The notes: generated from the letters alone by a model not told the origin. A stretch of 64,000 bases of DNA from Heliocidaris tuberculata (GCA_025618425.1 CM046844.1:12491080-12555079), one strand, 5' to 3'; shown: positions 36,436-51,638, numbered from the stretch's first letter. Numbers and translations: made by a program.

Positions 36436-39400
36436 CTGATTGGCGCAAACACATTGCGCGCCTTGAGCATTCGATTTCAAGTGGATTTGGCGCCTGACAA
36501 ATATTATTATTAGTAGTGTTATTATTATTATTATTATTATTGTTGTTGTTGTTGTTGTTAGAATTATTATTACTTTCATTACTGATATCATTATCATCAT
36601 TATCATTATCGTTATTATTACATTTTATATTGCTTTCTTCTTAAGGGTATTGAAGTTATAGTAAAATTAACATTTTGTTTATATTCGAGAATCTATTATG
36701 TGTTCGACGAATGACAGGAGCTATTTTTTATCCATTTACGTTCATATAAAATGCCTCCTTGCTTGTACAAGAAATTATATATTGCTTTCCTTTACTCTTT
36801 GATCATTGAGCGTGATTTCCCTCACTTATCAAAAAAGCTACATCATTGAAAAATATAATATCAAAGATTTAGCATTAATAATGACAATATTTCATGATAA
36901 GAACAATATTGCATATCTTTTAGGTGCTCCACTTACAAGAATATTAGCTGGCTTGATATCGAGATGTAAGATATTGGACGCGTGCATGAATGTGACCGCT
37001 TGGAGCACCTCACGAGATATTTGAAGCTTCTTTGGCCAGTCTAAAGGGATCTGTATCTGAAAGTTGAACATGTATCGAAAGTAATGAAAATAGTGACAAC
37101 TTTATAAACGTATGTTACGTGTAAGTCCAGTTTGATATAAACGAAACGTAACAGTGTCGAAGAAATAAATTTCATGCAATTTATTTCTCTCGGTCTTATC
37201 GCTTTAGTACATGTATCTCCACAATGTGTATGTGTGTTTCGTATTCTTTTTGACAGTTACCCCATCATGATATCACTCTCTGCCCATCTCTGTGCAACCA
37301 GTACCACCCTGTGGAAGGGCGTAAATCCCGGGGATGGGGGTATACACACCTATTTCTGAGGGAGGGAGATGGCATGTACGAATTCCCCCATTTTTCATGG
37401 AATAAATAATTTTAAAATCAATCAGTTGTTGAAAATTTGACAAAATCAATATAAGTGACTCTTTAGAATGCTACTAAATATAGGTTACGTATGCAGAATG
37501 ATTGTGTGTATGTTTGTATGTGTTTGTCTGTTTCGGCGGCCCGGATTTGGATCATCTCACTCCTCTGAACAATTTTACGCCACTGACACTGTGCCTTAAT
37601 TATTATCAAGACAGTTATCATGGTATCAGCCTTTTGGGAATGTTAACGGTATCCATACTTGATCCTATGACATTCAATCAAATAACTGTTTGGAATCTAG
37701 AGTGCCCTACAACTTTCAATTACATCCATCTTCCTTGGGCCAACAGTATGAATACCTTGAGATCATCCCGATCTGGGAAGATGATGGTACTTAAACTCGC
37801 TCCTTCTATGAGCTGCATGACAATGTAGGCTTCCTGACCCTCGTATCCTAGCGCCATAATCTTCACGATGTTTGGATGGGTTGCTTGCCTTAATGTAGAT
37901 AAAGAATACATGTATATGGAAAATTAAGATTCGTTACGAGAATGCATCTACGGTATCTAATGTTCGATTCGCCATATATTAAAAAAAAAAGAAGAAGAAA
38001 GTTTATGCTAAACGTTCAGTATTATTCATGATTTGATGCTAGTTAGCCTCTGTTGCTACATTTCTATTTCTGACATAAATGAAGAACAACCAAGTACATT
38101 TCCCAATAAGACTACTACTACTGCTGCTACTACTATTACTACTACCACCACTGCTACTACATGTACTATTTCTCGTGCTGCTTCTTCTTCTTCTTCTCCT
38201 ACTACTATACAACAACAACAACTACTACTACAACGACTATTATTACCTGTGAATAGCAACTTCCTTTTCGACCTCATCCTTTTTGCTACCCACCATAGAG
38301 ATCTTTTTGACTGCCACTGGGGTTCCTCTCCAGGACGCCCGGTGGACGACCCCAAACTGTCCCCGTCCCACCACGGGGCCCATGTCCAGATCAGAGACTT
38401 TGATTTTGTGGACCAGATCAAAGACTGAAGAAACAATGACAAGACAGAATTATATAAAAATACATAAATCTCGGTTATGTCTTCGATTCCACAAAGTCAG
38501 CTTAATACAGGGGCGGCGGAGCGTCTTTCAGAGAGTGTGTGTGTGTGTGGGGAGGGGGGCACCAGCAAAAAGGGCACTTTTAGGGAAAAAAGGGGCACCT
38601 ACAAGTGGTGAACATGAAGCGAAAAATGGAAAATTTTGTGACATTGGTATTACCCTACAGTCTAATTAACATGGTTAATACATTATCAAACATCTTTCAT
38701 TTTATTGTGGTTCTGGACAATGTTTCAGCTTCAGTGGCGTAACTGGACCTTGGTTTTTTTTTTTGGGGGGGGGGTGGGGGTCAAAAGTTGTCAGGGGGCA
38801 GTCTGCCCCCTGCCCCCCCTTGGATACGCTAGTGTTCAGCTTCCCTTATTAGTAGTCGTGTGTGATGGTCTAATGATTCATGTGCGAGCGAGGGAAGCGA
38901 GCGAGTAAAATTTTCAGACTTTTTTTGCTAACGCCGAAGTCCTTTGTGCATCATTTACAGAAATAGAATGAAAATGACAACAGAAAATTAATTTGGGGGA
39001 ATGTCGAATGATATTTTAATTTGTACATTAACCCTGCCGTTTTTCTTTAGGATTACATCGATACAGTGACATACAATATGAGATATGCTTGATTTCATTT
39101 TGAATTATAAGAGCTAGCGAGCGAGTTTTGGGGAACTTTTTTTACCCAGAAAATATTGCCCTTACTTGGTGTAAATTATTGGCACATTCGCTTGGGGATG
39201 GGGGTATGCATTGTGCCCCTCTTGCCTCCAGCTCCACTACCTTACATTATAGTTGTAGTAATATGGGTACCTGTTACTAAAGCCGCACTGATTATTTGAA
39301 GCTCTTTTTGTAAGAAACAGTGGGAAATATATATATATACCCAACACAAAAAAGTAAGGAAACTCGATTTTGATCGATTATATTTCTTTCAAATGAGAAC

Positions 39401-42400
39401 AATATATGTCGTATTGAGTATCATTTTAAAGCTTGGATAATTCCCTATCAAACCATAACATACTTCATATGATTTGCTGAATGGGGCGTGCGCAGGCGGC
39501 ATAAATGAGGGGAATGGTAAAAAAAAAGAGATGTTGCGAAATGAGCAAAATTTTGGCTTTGGGTATACTTGATGTTCGTACAAATTGTTTGAGGAGTGAT
39601 TTCGGTCGTATTGAGTATCATTTTAAAGCTTTGATAATTCCCTATCAAACCATAACATACTCCATATGATTTGCTGAATGGGGCGAGTGCAGACGGCTTA
39701 AGTGAGGGAAAGGGTCAAAAAGGAAATGTTGCAAAATGAGCGATATTTTGGCTTTGGGTATACTTGATGATGTTCGTACAAATTGTTTGGGTATTTGAAT
39801 TCATAATCATTCGCCAAGTAAATCTAATTTCAAAAGACATTTGAACATTGCAAACAAACACAGAAGGGGTTATTTTTTAAAATTATTTTGTTAATTATTT
39901 GATTGAGGGGGGGGGGGGTAGTCTGCAAGCACAGACCCTAATTTGAAACTTTATCAGAAAATCATTTTGTCTTGGGAGAAGCCTAACCCAGCTACCTACT
40001 GGTCTTATAGTGCAGACACTCTTTTACGACTGACCAGGGTTTGTGCTTGCAAACTAGGGGGGGGGGGGAATATCCAATATTCAAAGTCATCTGAACACAA
40101 TAACACAACGGAGAATCTTTTCTTTCTTGTGTTAATGTTTAATGGGGTCTCCAAGGACATTCTCATTGTTAAAAATTACTTGCTGTATTTCATTAATTTC
40201 ATTAAATGCCTTGGAGTGAGTGATTGTCCACTGGTTACTTGTCTTCCAACTGCATATTGCCAAGAATGACAGATCTTGATAGGCCCCGTGCCATTGGGCA
40301 GATTGAAGCTCACTCACTCACTCACTACAAGGCATTTAAAGAAATTGATGAAATACAGCAAGGAATTTTTACAATGAGAATGTCCTTGGAGACCCTACTA
40401 ATCCAATCATTAACACAAGAAAGAGAAGTGTCCCGTTGTGTTGTGTTCAGATGACTCTGAATGTTGGATATCCCCCTCCCCCTCAATCCAATAATTAATA
40501 AAAAATACAAATAACCCCTTCTGTGTTTGCTATGTTCAGATATCTTTTGATGATTAATGAATTCAAATCCTCTAACAACATCATCAAGTATACCCAAAGC
40601 CAAAATATCGCACATTTTGCAACATTTCCTTTTTGACCCTTCCCCCTCATTTACGCCGCATGTGCACGCCCTTCAGGAAATATATATCAAGTATGATATG
40701 GTTTGATAGGGATTTATCAAAGGTTTAAAATGATACTCAATACGACATATATTGTTCTCTATTTAAAGAAATGTAATCGATCAAAGTGGAGTTTCCTTAC
40801 TTTTTGTGCTGGGTATAGGTAAAAGGGGGCATTTATCAGAAGAGGAAAGGACGCTTATCAGAGGTGGAAAGGGGCACTTATGAGAAGAGGAAAAGGGCAC
40901 ATATTAGATAGGGAAAGGGGCAGTTATCAGAAGGGGAAAATGGGCACCTATCAGAAGTAAAAATGCACTTATCAAAGGAGAAAATGGCACAAATTTGAAA
41001 GAAATTAATGGCATTTATCAAAAGGGGAAAGGGAACTTATTAGAAAGAAAAAGGGGCACCTGTCCGAAGTAAAATTGCACTTATCAGGGGAAAGGGGCAT
41101 TATTAGAGAGAAAGGAGACAATTATTAGATCTGAGAAGGGGAAAGGGCACTTATTAGAAAAGAAAAGGGGGCACTTTTAGTAGTAAAAATGGCACAAATC
41201 AGAGAGAAAGGGTGCATTTTTTCAGAAACAAAAGGGCACTTTTAGGGTACTCGAAAAAGTGGGGGGGGGGGGGGGGCACTGTGCCCCTCCGGGACACCAC
41301 CATTAGCTTAATAACAAAGGATTATTTGTTGATTAGCATTTCATTTTCTGAAATCTGTATCTCCTCTAGAAATTATTAAAGGCTTTGAATCACGTACTTG
41401 GGGCAATAATTGGTAGTGACATTCTTTTTTCGAAGAAACAAAAATTGATAATACCTCAGTCACACAGCCAGCCCAACTCCAAACCAATTCTAAAATCAAC
41501 CAATTCTTTGCCATCCACATTTCGTTTCGGTCTGTTGTCGGTCTGGTGTCGATCTCGTCGGTGTGACTGGGATATAATAAGAACCACGAACCGAACCAGG
41601 GCCCTCTTTCATAAAACTTGTTATCAATAACAAGTTACGATAATTGTTATAAGCTACTTAAATCGTTGTATTAAATTAGCTGAGAGCAAATTTGTCATAG
41701 AAATTTGGTAGTTGTTATTGATAACAAGTTTTATGAAACGGGGGCCCAGATAATGTACCAACCAGGAATGTCGACTGAAATCAGTCTGTTAATGAACTCA
41801 TGTAGAAACGAATTTCTTACGCAGTCTTTCATAATACTCCTCAATAACCTGACAATACACATATGAGACCTCTGCGTGTACTCAAATTCTTGCTCGGTCT
41901 AATTGTCCTTGAGCGGATCGGAGTTGCCTCCAAGAAATACGGGATATATTGTCACGATTATGTAACCCGTCCAGTCAATGACTCTAATTTAAAGGGATAC
42001 TTTGGTAGGCCTGCATGGGCGATTTCCGATGAGAGAGGAAAATATACTCGGAGCTTCGTGTCACTTCGATACAAGGACTTCCATCGCACGTGCTAAAACA
42101 TGTGATTCATATTGGACCACCTCTGAGATAAGACTGGCTTGTGTTTTAAATTTCGCGCGGTGGGAAAGTAATCAAACATATGGAAAAGTAATTACAGAGC
42201 CAGCTCTCTGGTAGAGCCTGGGATTAGTTACGTAATCGTGGCGACAACGAGTCGCGGCAGGGCAGTGCAGAAGCGATGGCTAGACTAATCAACCAGAAGT
42301 TAACCGTGTTTTGTATTTGGAAATATTTCAGCATTACACTAAACTTGTTTGGGGGAACGAGGTTACAACCAGTTACAAGACTAAGAGCCCGGGACTGGTT

Positions 42401-45400
42401 AAACCCGAAGTATTCGCCGAGCTCCAGTTCGGTCAACTTCGTGCCGTCCGATCATTTATGACCTTAGTCCGACGGCCTCGCACAACGGGCGTGCTATGTG
42501 TACAAGTAAACGAGCCTTTTGCAAATTCCGCACGATTTCATTTCCCCATGAGTTGTCATTAGACTGCCCCTTTAAGTGTGGTCCGCCACAACCCTTCTTC
42601 ATTCATGTAAATGGTTCGACACCCTTGGCTGTCACTCAGTATGTCAGTTGTTTACCTTCGACTTTTGGCTTGTTAAATTTTGTTGGGGTTCTTGGTGGGT
42701 TATCAGACCCATCTTCACTGGCAGCTATTTCATTTTCAATGTGCTTCGGGGAGTCTGGATCTTGGCCGAGACTATCATTCCGCTGTACGATTACATCGTC
42801 ATCAGGAATGGCGTTACTACTCATGCGGACCTTTTTCACATCTTCGTCTTCTCCAAGATCTTCCCATGACGCCATGTCTTTACCCCTAGAGAAATCCGAA
42901 GAAATACATAGGCTACATTATAGACTGAATCACTTTTAAAAATCCTCTTTCGAAACGGATAAACCAGTCATGCCAAGTCCGCTTAATAGGAAGAGGAGAG
43001 GGCAGTTCCAAGCAAACACAGAAACAACTAAACGTCAGCAGAACTTTTACTTTTAACTTAAAACGAAACAACACAAGAACAACAACAACATCAAGAAATG
43101 AAATCTATATACCTTAATTATCATTCATCTTCCCTCCCTTACCAAAAGTATTGCAACATGCATGCAATACAAAGGAGGCAATTTATGACATTAGTGTAAT
43201 TAAGCGATGTTTTCATGAATTTCTAGTACATGATTTAAGATCTTATTATCAGATTATCAGGTACATTTAATTAACATATCAAGAATTAGTTTTCACATAA
43301 AGTTCATCAAGTTCTAGTATTTTGTCGGGTATCCGCGCCTTCTGATAATGGCGCGCATCCTCCTTGGCAGAACGAACAAATTCCACTATGTTGCAATACT
43401 TTTGGCAAGGGAGGGTAGTTTATACAGGAGGTAACAATCAAACGGGAAGGGGGAGGGGGTAAATGCCCTTCCCGTGATGCCACCATCATGACCATTGTCT
43501 CAACCAAAACAGCAATACTGTATGCATGATATGAATGAGAAAAGGGCTATTGGTACAGTTTTTACCTTTCTCCACGGGCGATCTGCTTTAAAGTCCTCTT
43601 GAGCTTGGCATCCTCGATGTAGTAAAGTGGGGTCCGACACTTCACATTTTCAGTGTCGATGGATGCTCCATGGAGAACCATGAAACACAGCAATGCAGCA
43701 GCACTGCTACCGACCCCACCATCTTTGTATTGCCTTTTTATCTAGAGGAAAACGTATAATAAAATATGTATACACATATATTACACATGAAGGATCCGAT
43801 TACCTATCGTGCTACCGAGTTATAAAGAGAATTATCTGTGGAAATCTTTAAATGCTCAAGGTTTAGCCTTATAGCATTTTCCAGTAGAATTAAACTCTCC
43901 AAAGTGTGAAAGTCTGCAGGGTATACCATCTAGGGCTACATTGTGACGATTTGCATCAAATACCCCCATATTATGTTCCTCTCATTAGGCTAGAATATCT
44001 TATAATGATATATTTGATTGGCATTGAATTGTTATATTTGGTAACAGGTTACCAAAGCCAACATAGTTTGAAATAATACATTGGTAGAATGAATTGATTT
44101 TTTAACCTGACAAAAGAAAAAAGAACAAAATAAGTAAAATAAATCGAGAAATTGAACTGATATAATTAATCGATGAAAGTATTCAATAATTGCTCCTTTC
44201 GTTCCTTAAATCAAATTTGTAGTTTAATTATGAACATTTTTTTTTAGCATTAAACATTATTTTTGGCATCTGGTATCGGAGGAGAAATCCTATTGAAATC
44301 TTACTACATTTAGATCTTAGCCACATCCTCTGAGATCAATATCTTAATATCTACATGCGACTATGATTTTCTTTCAGGATTGCACCCTCCCGAAGTATTA
44401 CAGGTACTATGCACTTTTACACAAATATACCTACCTTCTTGAGCGTAGGAGTTTCGTTGATGTTACTAGAATCATTCCTTGCAGCACTGGCTAACAGATG
44501 TAGAGGACTGTGGTCATCATTACATTGAACATTGATGTCTGCTCCTTGAGAGATCAAAAACTCAACGCTCTCAGAGTATCCTTCATGAGCAGCAAGGTGC
44601 AGGGCCGTCATTCCTTGCTCATTTGTGGAATCCAGGCATAGTCCATGATCCTTCATATAAGAAAAATAAATACACAATTTCAATTCATTCTCACCAAAAT
44701 AGATACCAAATGTGCATCAATGTTTTCAAAGAATATAAATGTAAGGAATTTTAAGACATAAAATGGGGAAGAATAGTCATAGGCGTATGAGGGAGGGGCA
44801 GCTGCTGCAGTACCTTTGAGGATTTTGGAAATACCATGTGCCCATACGCCTTTGAGAATAGTCTTCAGAAACACTAAAAGATACAGTATAAAAATATATA
44901 CTGTCATGAGAGTGTCTGGTTGGAACTATGGTCCCCAGGGTGACTCGAACGACGACTGTTTTCATGAGAGGCGCAGCCCCGAAGGAAAATGGTTGTCTTC
45001 ACGTCACCGAGGGTACCATAGCGTAACCAGAGACTCGAATGTAGGCAGTGTATATTTGGTTTATATCCGTCATCTCGAACAAAAGCCTAAATCTACTCAT
45101 CTACCTATGATCATACGTAAGTCTATGGTAGACCGTACACGTGACATAAAAAGTTGTGAAGAAGGGATAAATTTGCGCGGATATCAAACGCGTAATGATG
45201 ATGACACCATCATCCGACGGATGTTACCATCCATGGCAATTTGCTCATTTGTCAGATGACGCGCATTGGAACAATCAATTGCGCAGATTCTTTTCATGAC
45301 GGATATAATTCTATCCATTACCTTAACAGCCAGAACAACCTCCATGACTTTTACATGGTTGTTGACGGCAGCAATGTGCAATATGGTGTGCCCGTCTTGC

Positions 45401-48400
45401 TGATGAATAAGAATTGATGCAGGGCAATGTTGTGCAATGAGTCCAGCAAGCCTTTGTGTAGTAAAAACACAAACAATATAATATTTTCATATAGTATTCA
45501 CATTCAAATTACAGGATGCTCCGTAAAGATTCATATTAAGCACAAGGTATCAGATTTGGGCAAACTAAGATGTCACGTGCCACGTTGTCAATGTTAACAG
45601 CTTCTGTTCAGAAACTATGCATTATTATGTCCATAAATTATGAGAATGGCTTAATGTTCGCCGCTTTGATATAATTAAATATCATTTTAAGATTATACTT
45701 CTGCCTTTTGAAAGCATACTGTATGGTCTGTTAAACAGCGTTAGGTCGTATGTGTTTTGAATACAAAATTAGGCCCATTTATTGTTTAAAAACAAGAAAA
45801 AAGAACAAAAAAAGTTTAAAGGGTCCATTGAAGAAGTAAAAATCAAGATGCCCTCATCGTAAATATTGAAAGGTCATTTTCCCCCCTTCAGCCCCGCTTT
45901 CGGTATCTTCACCTATAGTCTGCACATTACTTTCCACGTTATATACAAGGTCATTCAGAGATTAAAAGAATGACAATACTTTTTAACATCAACAGAAAGT
46001 CCATCAATTAAAAATAAATACAATACAAAAACAACAATGTCTTGACCTCACCGTATTTGCCTAAAAGAAAACGAAAAAAGTTTCATAAAATATTACAGAT
46101 AAAAGTTCATTCTAAAATAATTGAACAGTACTACATTAGTTGTTGAGGAAATGTTATATACACCAAAATCGAAGTTGTGGTATGATGCCAAGGCTTACTC
46201 TGGTTGGTCAATTAGAGCTGTAAACTGAAGCGGTGTCATTTCTTTCTTGTTCATCAGGGTTGCGTCAATGTTCGGAACTTTCAGTAACAGTTCTGCAACA
46301 TCCATGCTGTTTTTGATGACAGCATCATGGAGAGGGGTGTCTTTACGGATGTCCTTCAGTTCGTATAGAAATTAAAAGAACAAAATAATACATTTTTTTA
46401 AATTCGAGATTTACCTGTAGAATAAAGCAGCATGTAGGAAAACAGAAGGACATCTGAAATAATTTTCAATTCATTTCTTATTTCAATTACACACGGTCAA
46501 CATATTTCAGCCAGTGACTGTTCTTCAATGACATTTAGGCAATTCCAGCGTAACGGACATGACATTCAGACCAATTTTGGGTTATTTAAGACAGTTTAAT
46601 GCAAAATAAAGAGTCCTAAAATATATTTCAGTACCTGAATCAGACACATTTGACTATCAGGGACATATTTACAGTATATCGCTGAATAGTTGAAGAGAAA
46701 ATGGACTCTTTGTAACCATAACGGACAAGACACAAAATGGACAAGGATTTTTTACTTCTGTGAACAGTCTGTAGTAAGGTTTAGGGTTCAGTGCATCCAA
46801 TTTAGGTATCAACAGAAACTTATAAACATACTCTAAACATAAATACGTACTGCAACAATCAGATTAAACAACGACAGATGAAGATCCATTCATACCTGTA
46901 GGTTGACATCACATCCTTGGTTGATGAGGATTCTTGCGCAGTCAACAAAATTCCCATATGCTGCACGATGAATAGCTCTTCTCTCGCTATTACTTCCTCT
47001 ATTTATGTCTGCTCCTTTTTCAATCAGATACTTTGTAACAGCTGGCTCATCGCTGTAAAAGGTTTAAAAATTTGACATGATAAGTCATCGATGCTTAGAT
47101 AAGGAGGTGCACCGTCATAGGAATTTCACCACCCGTATAAATATCTGGGAATTTGGGGGATCATCATGTTCACAGGCTTTCAAAGAGACTTACCCTTCGA
47201 CTGAGTAATGGAGAGGAGTATGGCCATCTTTGGTAGTACTTTCTATCTCAGCTCCAGCCTCTAGTAGCGCCTTTACGACCTCAAGATGGCCTTGTACAGA
47301 GGCTTTATGGAGGGCTGTACTGCCTTTAACTTTCGCATTCACCTGTAAAGCATTTCGTTGCACAAGATTAAATCATAATTATCGAAGTGGATATATAGCT
47401 GAACTACACTGTGACGTAAGTAGACAGCTGACCTACGACAATTATACCGTATGGCAACTAAAGCCCTATGATTACACTCAGGGCAAATGCCCCTATGACA
47501 ACAGACCAACTACTTATGGAGTTATTTTCTTTCAAAGTTTATTAGTTTGGACTGCTTTCGAACCACAACACTCCACTTGGAGGGCTGGTGGCATATTCAT
47601 TTCCGGTAATAATTCGGGCAATATATGTCCCAAACATAATCATTTCTTTGCCCTCAGCTTGCTCCCCTTCCTCACTTATAATTATCATGATTATGATGCC
47701 ACCATGTAAAAGAAATATTCAAATACTGTCCACAACCATGAAGAAGAGGTGGCGTAGTTTACTTTTATTTGATCAATAAACTTTATTTGATCAATAAACT
47801 TTTCTCATTTAGAAGTTAAGATGTGGCAGCTCGATATGTGAGAATTCCACAAAAGCATAATACCTTTTCTGGTGAAGTGGACAAAATCTCCAATACCCGT
47901 CCGAGGTCACCAATCTCAGCTGCCCTAACCAATTCAGATATTTCATCGCCTTCATTCATTTCACCATCGGATGAGTTGCCAACATCTATCTCGCGCAAGG
48001 TATTCATAAGTGCATCTAGTCGTCTATTATCATCTTAGAAATAAAATGATTAAAAAAAAAAAAAAAGAGACAGTTGAAGAGAAGATTTCTCATAATCTCT
48101 TTCCCGAAGAAGAGTAAACAAGTTCTCCGATTGATGATTTTGGTTTTTTTTTTGTTTTTTGCATGGTTGGTCTAAGATCAATTCGATAATCAAAGTTTTT
48201 TTATTAAGCTTTGAAATTGAATTTATAAGTAAACAATATAAGTCAAGCTTATCTGTCCGACAGGACAAGTTTGTTTCGCCTTCAGATATACTTTTCTCAT
48301 TCGTGAATTCACATTTTCCGTTATCCAAGATTTATCAACAAGAAAAGATCATTATTTGTGAATTGTAATTTCAGAAATAATTTCATTCATATATTTATAA

Positions 48401-51134
48401 CTGAGTAAATATGCTATACCAAGAGAAATATATCGATGAAAATGGTCTCATATAAAACAAGATGAATGCGACTGCGTCTCCTATCCGCCTCTGCCTAAAT
48501 TCAGTTGATGGCTCAAACTGTTCTTGAAATAGCGTGATAACCAAAATAAAAATCCTACAATTTACATGTTAAATGACCTCTTTGACATTTGACCTTACAC
48601 CTTATAACCGTCGGATCACTTTATCTCCTCCTAGTCATGAATACAAAATAGTTGAGATATGGTGATAACAAAGGTAAAAAAACAAAACAAAAAAACAAAA
48701 ATTGCACATACACCTGTATAATGACCTCTATGACCTGTCACCTTTGACATACGTGCACGAAAATCTAATCAGTTCGTCTATGTGATGCATACTAGTTCCA
48801 AGTTTGAAGTTAATGGCTCAAATTGTTCAAGAGAGTGTTAACACGGCAAAAACCTGAAATTTCATGGTAAATGACCTCCATGATCTTTGAACTTTGACCT
48901 ACATTTGCCAAAATCTAATCAGATCGTCTTCCTATGGTGATACATACTAGTACTAAGTGTCAAGTAAATGGATCAAATGGTTCTGGAGATATCGCGTTAA
49001 CAAGACTAAAACCTGCAAATTCAGAATTGACCTCTATGGCCTTTGAGCTTTGACCTACATGTACATACCCCAAAATCTAATCAGATCGTCTACCTATGGT
49101 GATACACATTAGCGCCAAGTTAAGTTCATACCTCAAATGGTTCTTGAGATATTGTGTTAACAGGCTAACACCTGCAATTTCAGAAATTGACCTCTCTGAT
49201 CTTTGACCTTTGACCTACGTACCCCAAAATCTAATCAGATCGTCTACCTATGGTGATACATACTAGCACCAAGTTTGAAGTTCATACCTCAAATGGTTCC
49301 TGAGTTATCGCGAGAACGAGGCTAACACCTGAAATTTTAGAAATTGACCTGTGACCTTTGGCCTCTGACCTACATACCCCCAAATCTAATCAGATCGTCT
49401 ACCTATGGTGATACATACTAGCACCAAGTTTGAAGTTCATACCTCAAATGGTTCCTGAGTTATCGCGAGAACGAGGCTAACACCTGAAATTTTAGAAATT
49501 GACCTGTGACCTTTGGCCTCTGACCTACATACCTCCAAATCTTATCAGATCATCTACCTATGGTGATGAATACTATCACCAAGTTTAAAGTTCATACCTC
49601 AAATGGTTCCTGAGTTATCGCAAGAAAGAGGCTAACACCTGAAATTTTAGAAATTGACCTGTGACCTTTGGCCTCTGACCTACATACCCCCAAATCTAAT
49701 CAGATCGTCTACCTATGGTGATACATACTAGCACCAAGTTTGAAGTTCATACCTCAAATGGTTCCTGAGTTATCGCGAGAACGAGGCTAACACCTGAAAT
49801 TTTAGAAATTGACCTGTGACCTTTGGCCTCTGACCTACATACCTCCAAATCTTATCAGATCATCTACCTATGGTGATGAATACTATCACCAAGTTTAAAG
49901 TTCATACCTCAAATGGTTCCTGAGTTATCGCAAGAAAGAGGCTAACACCTGAAATTTTAGAAATTGACCTGTGACCTTTGGCCTCTGACCTACATACCCC
50001 AATCTAATCAGATTGTCTACCTATGGTGATACATAATAACGTTTGAAGTTCATACCTTTAAATGGTTCTTGAGTTATCGCTAGAACAAGGCCAACACCTG
50101 AAATTTCAGAAATTGACCTCTGTGATCTTTGATCTTTGACCTACGTACCCCAAAATCCAATCAGATCGTCTTCCTATGGCGATACATACTAGCACCAAGT
50201 TTGAAGTTCATACCTCATGTGGTTCTTGAGTTATCGCGAGAACGAGAAAGCGGGACGGACGGACAGACGGACGGAGAACCCGAAAACATAATGCCCCCGG
50301 CACCACCTTCCCTGGGCGGAGGCATAAAAAGGCACCATTATGTAATTGGCATAGTAACAAAACAATATGTCGTTTTATAGTGGATACGTCACGGAATTGT
50401 GGATCTCTTCGCGGCACTAATGTCCTTTGAACGCGATAAAAACTACTTTCGAAAAATAAACTCAAGCTCAATTTCAAAGGCCAATTGTACTGCCCATAGA
50501 AATCTTGTTCGGATTACGTAATACGCGCCAGGGAAATAATCATGATAATAGTACTTTGTAGGCTCCTTGAGCATTCCCTATGATAGAAACATGCGCATAT
50601 AAATGAGCTATTATTCTCATATGGGACATGAATCTACCTGCTTTGATGTTTGTCGACCCGGCACCATCACCCGTAGAGTTTGATGAATTCCTCTTTACAA
50701 GGGTGAGTGTACATGGATGCCAGGATAACTCCTGCTTCACACCGGTCAACTGGACCCAAGTGTCAAAATTTGAATCCACACGTATTACAGTTCCTTCCCT
50801 CCCAAGGCACTGTGGCATAAAGATGCAACATTAAATCATAAGTTAACTAAACATACAGCCTCCATACATAATTTTTTTTCACGCAATTATGAAAACATCG
50901 AATAATTAAATTGTAACTAACATTCTATGGAAGAAAAAAAATCTGTCACTCACCTTCTCCATACCATCCACCCATCCATTTTTGCTGTTCTCTTGCAGGT
51001 TCTTTACATTCTTCAAATCTGTGTTGACCCGTACACGGTCTCCCATTCCTAGCAAAGGAACCTGGAAAGAAATGAGAAGAGGAAAGGATGAGGGCTTGGA
51101 CCGAAACAATGGGCAGAGAAAAGGTGGGTCTGTA

Positions 51135-51167
<33 letters not shown>

Positions 51168-51588
51168 TAGAGAGAGAGAGATGTATATACACACCTATAC
51201 ATAAGCGACATTTCCTGCAGAACATCTGCCTTTCATTCTGAAATACGTGCAGAAAATAGTGATAGGGTCTTGATTTTTATTCATAGAGCTGAACATTTTT
51301 TTTCAATTTAATAATCTCCTTAAGGGCAATTTCCAACATTAATGTGCAACGAGAAACAGAGATACAAAATAAGCAAGATACATAATTTGACACTTAATAT
51401 TTTCAAAAACATGCTAACTGTAAAGAAACAACATAATAATAAAAACAAAAAAATAACAATAATGATCATAATGATACAAAATAATGATGATCAAGCATTG
51501 TAAGAAAAAAAATGATAATGAATAATAATGATAACAATATTAATGATGATGATGATGATGATGTTGTTGTTAAAATAACAATAGTAGT

Positions 51589-51638
<50 letters not shown>

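Noticed and set aside
36436..36606. 5-prime extension of kinase exon 20
   Set aside because: The earlier acceptor near 36477 is out of phase with exon 19, and the extension translates an ATT/GTT repeat.
41863..42562. Plus-strand open frames in gene A intron 16
   Set aside because: Short, overlapping, without recognisable domains or splice logic.
47230..47709. Plus-strand 159-codon frame
   Set aside because: It overlaps ankyrin exon 10 on the other strand and shows no family signature.
48480..50330. CRISPR-like array
   Set aside because: Units are about 155 bp without unique spacers, in a eukaryotic intron.
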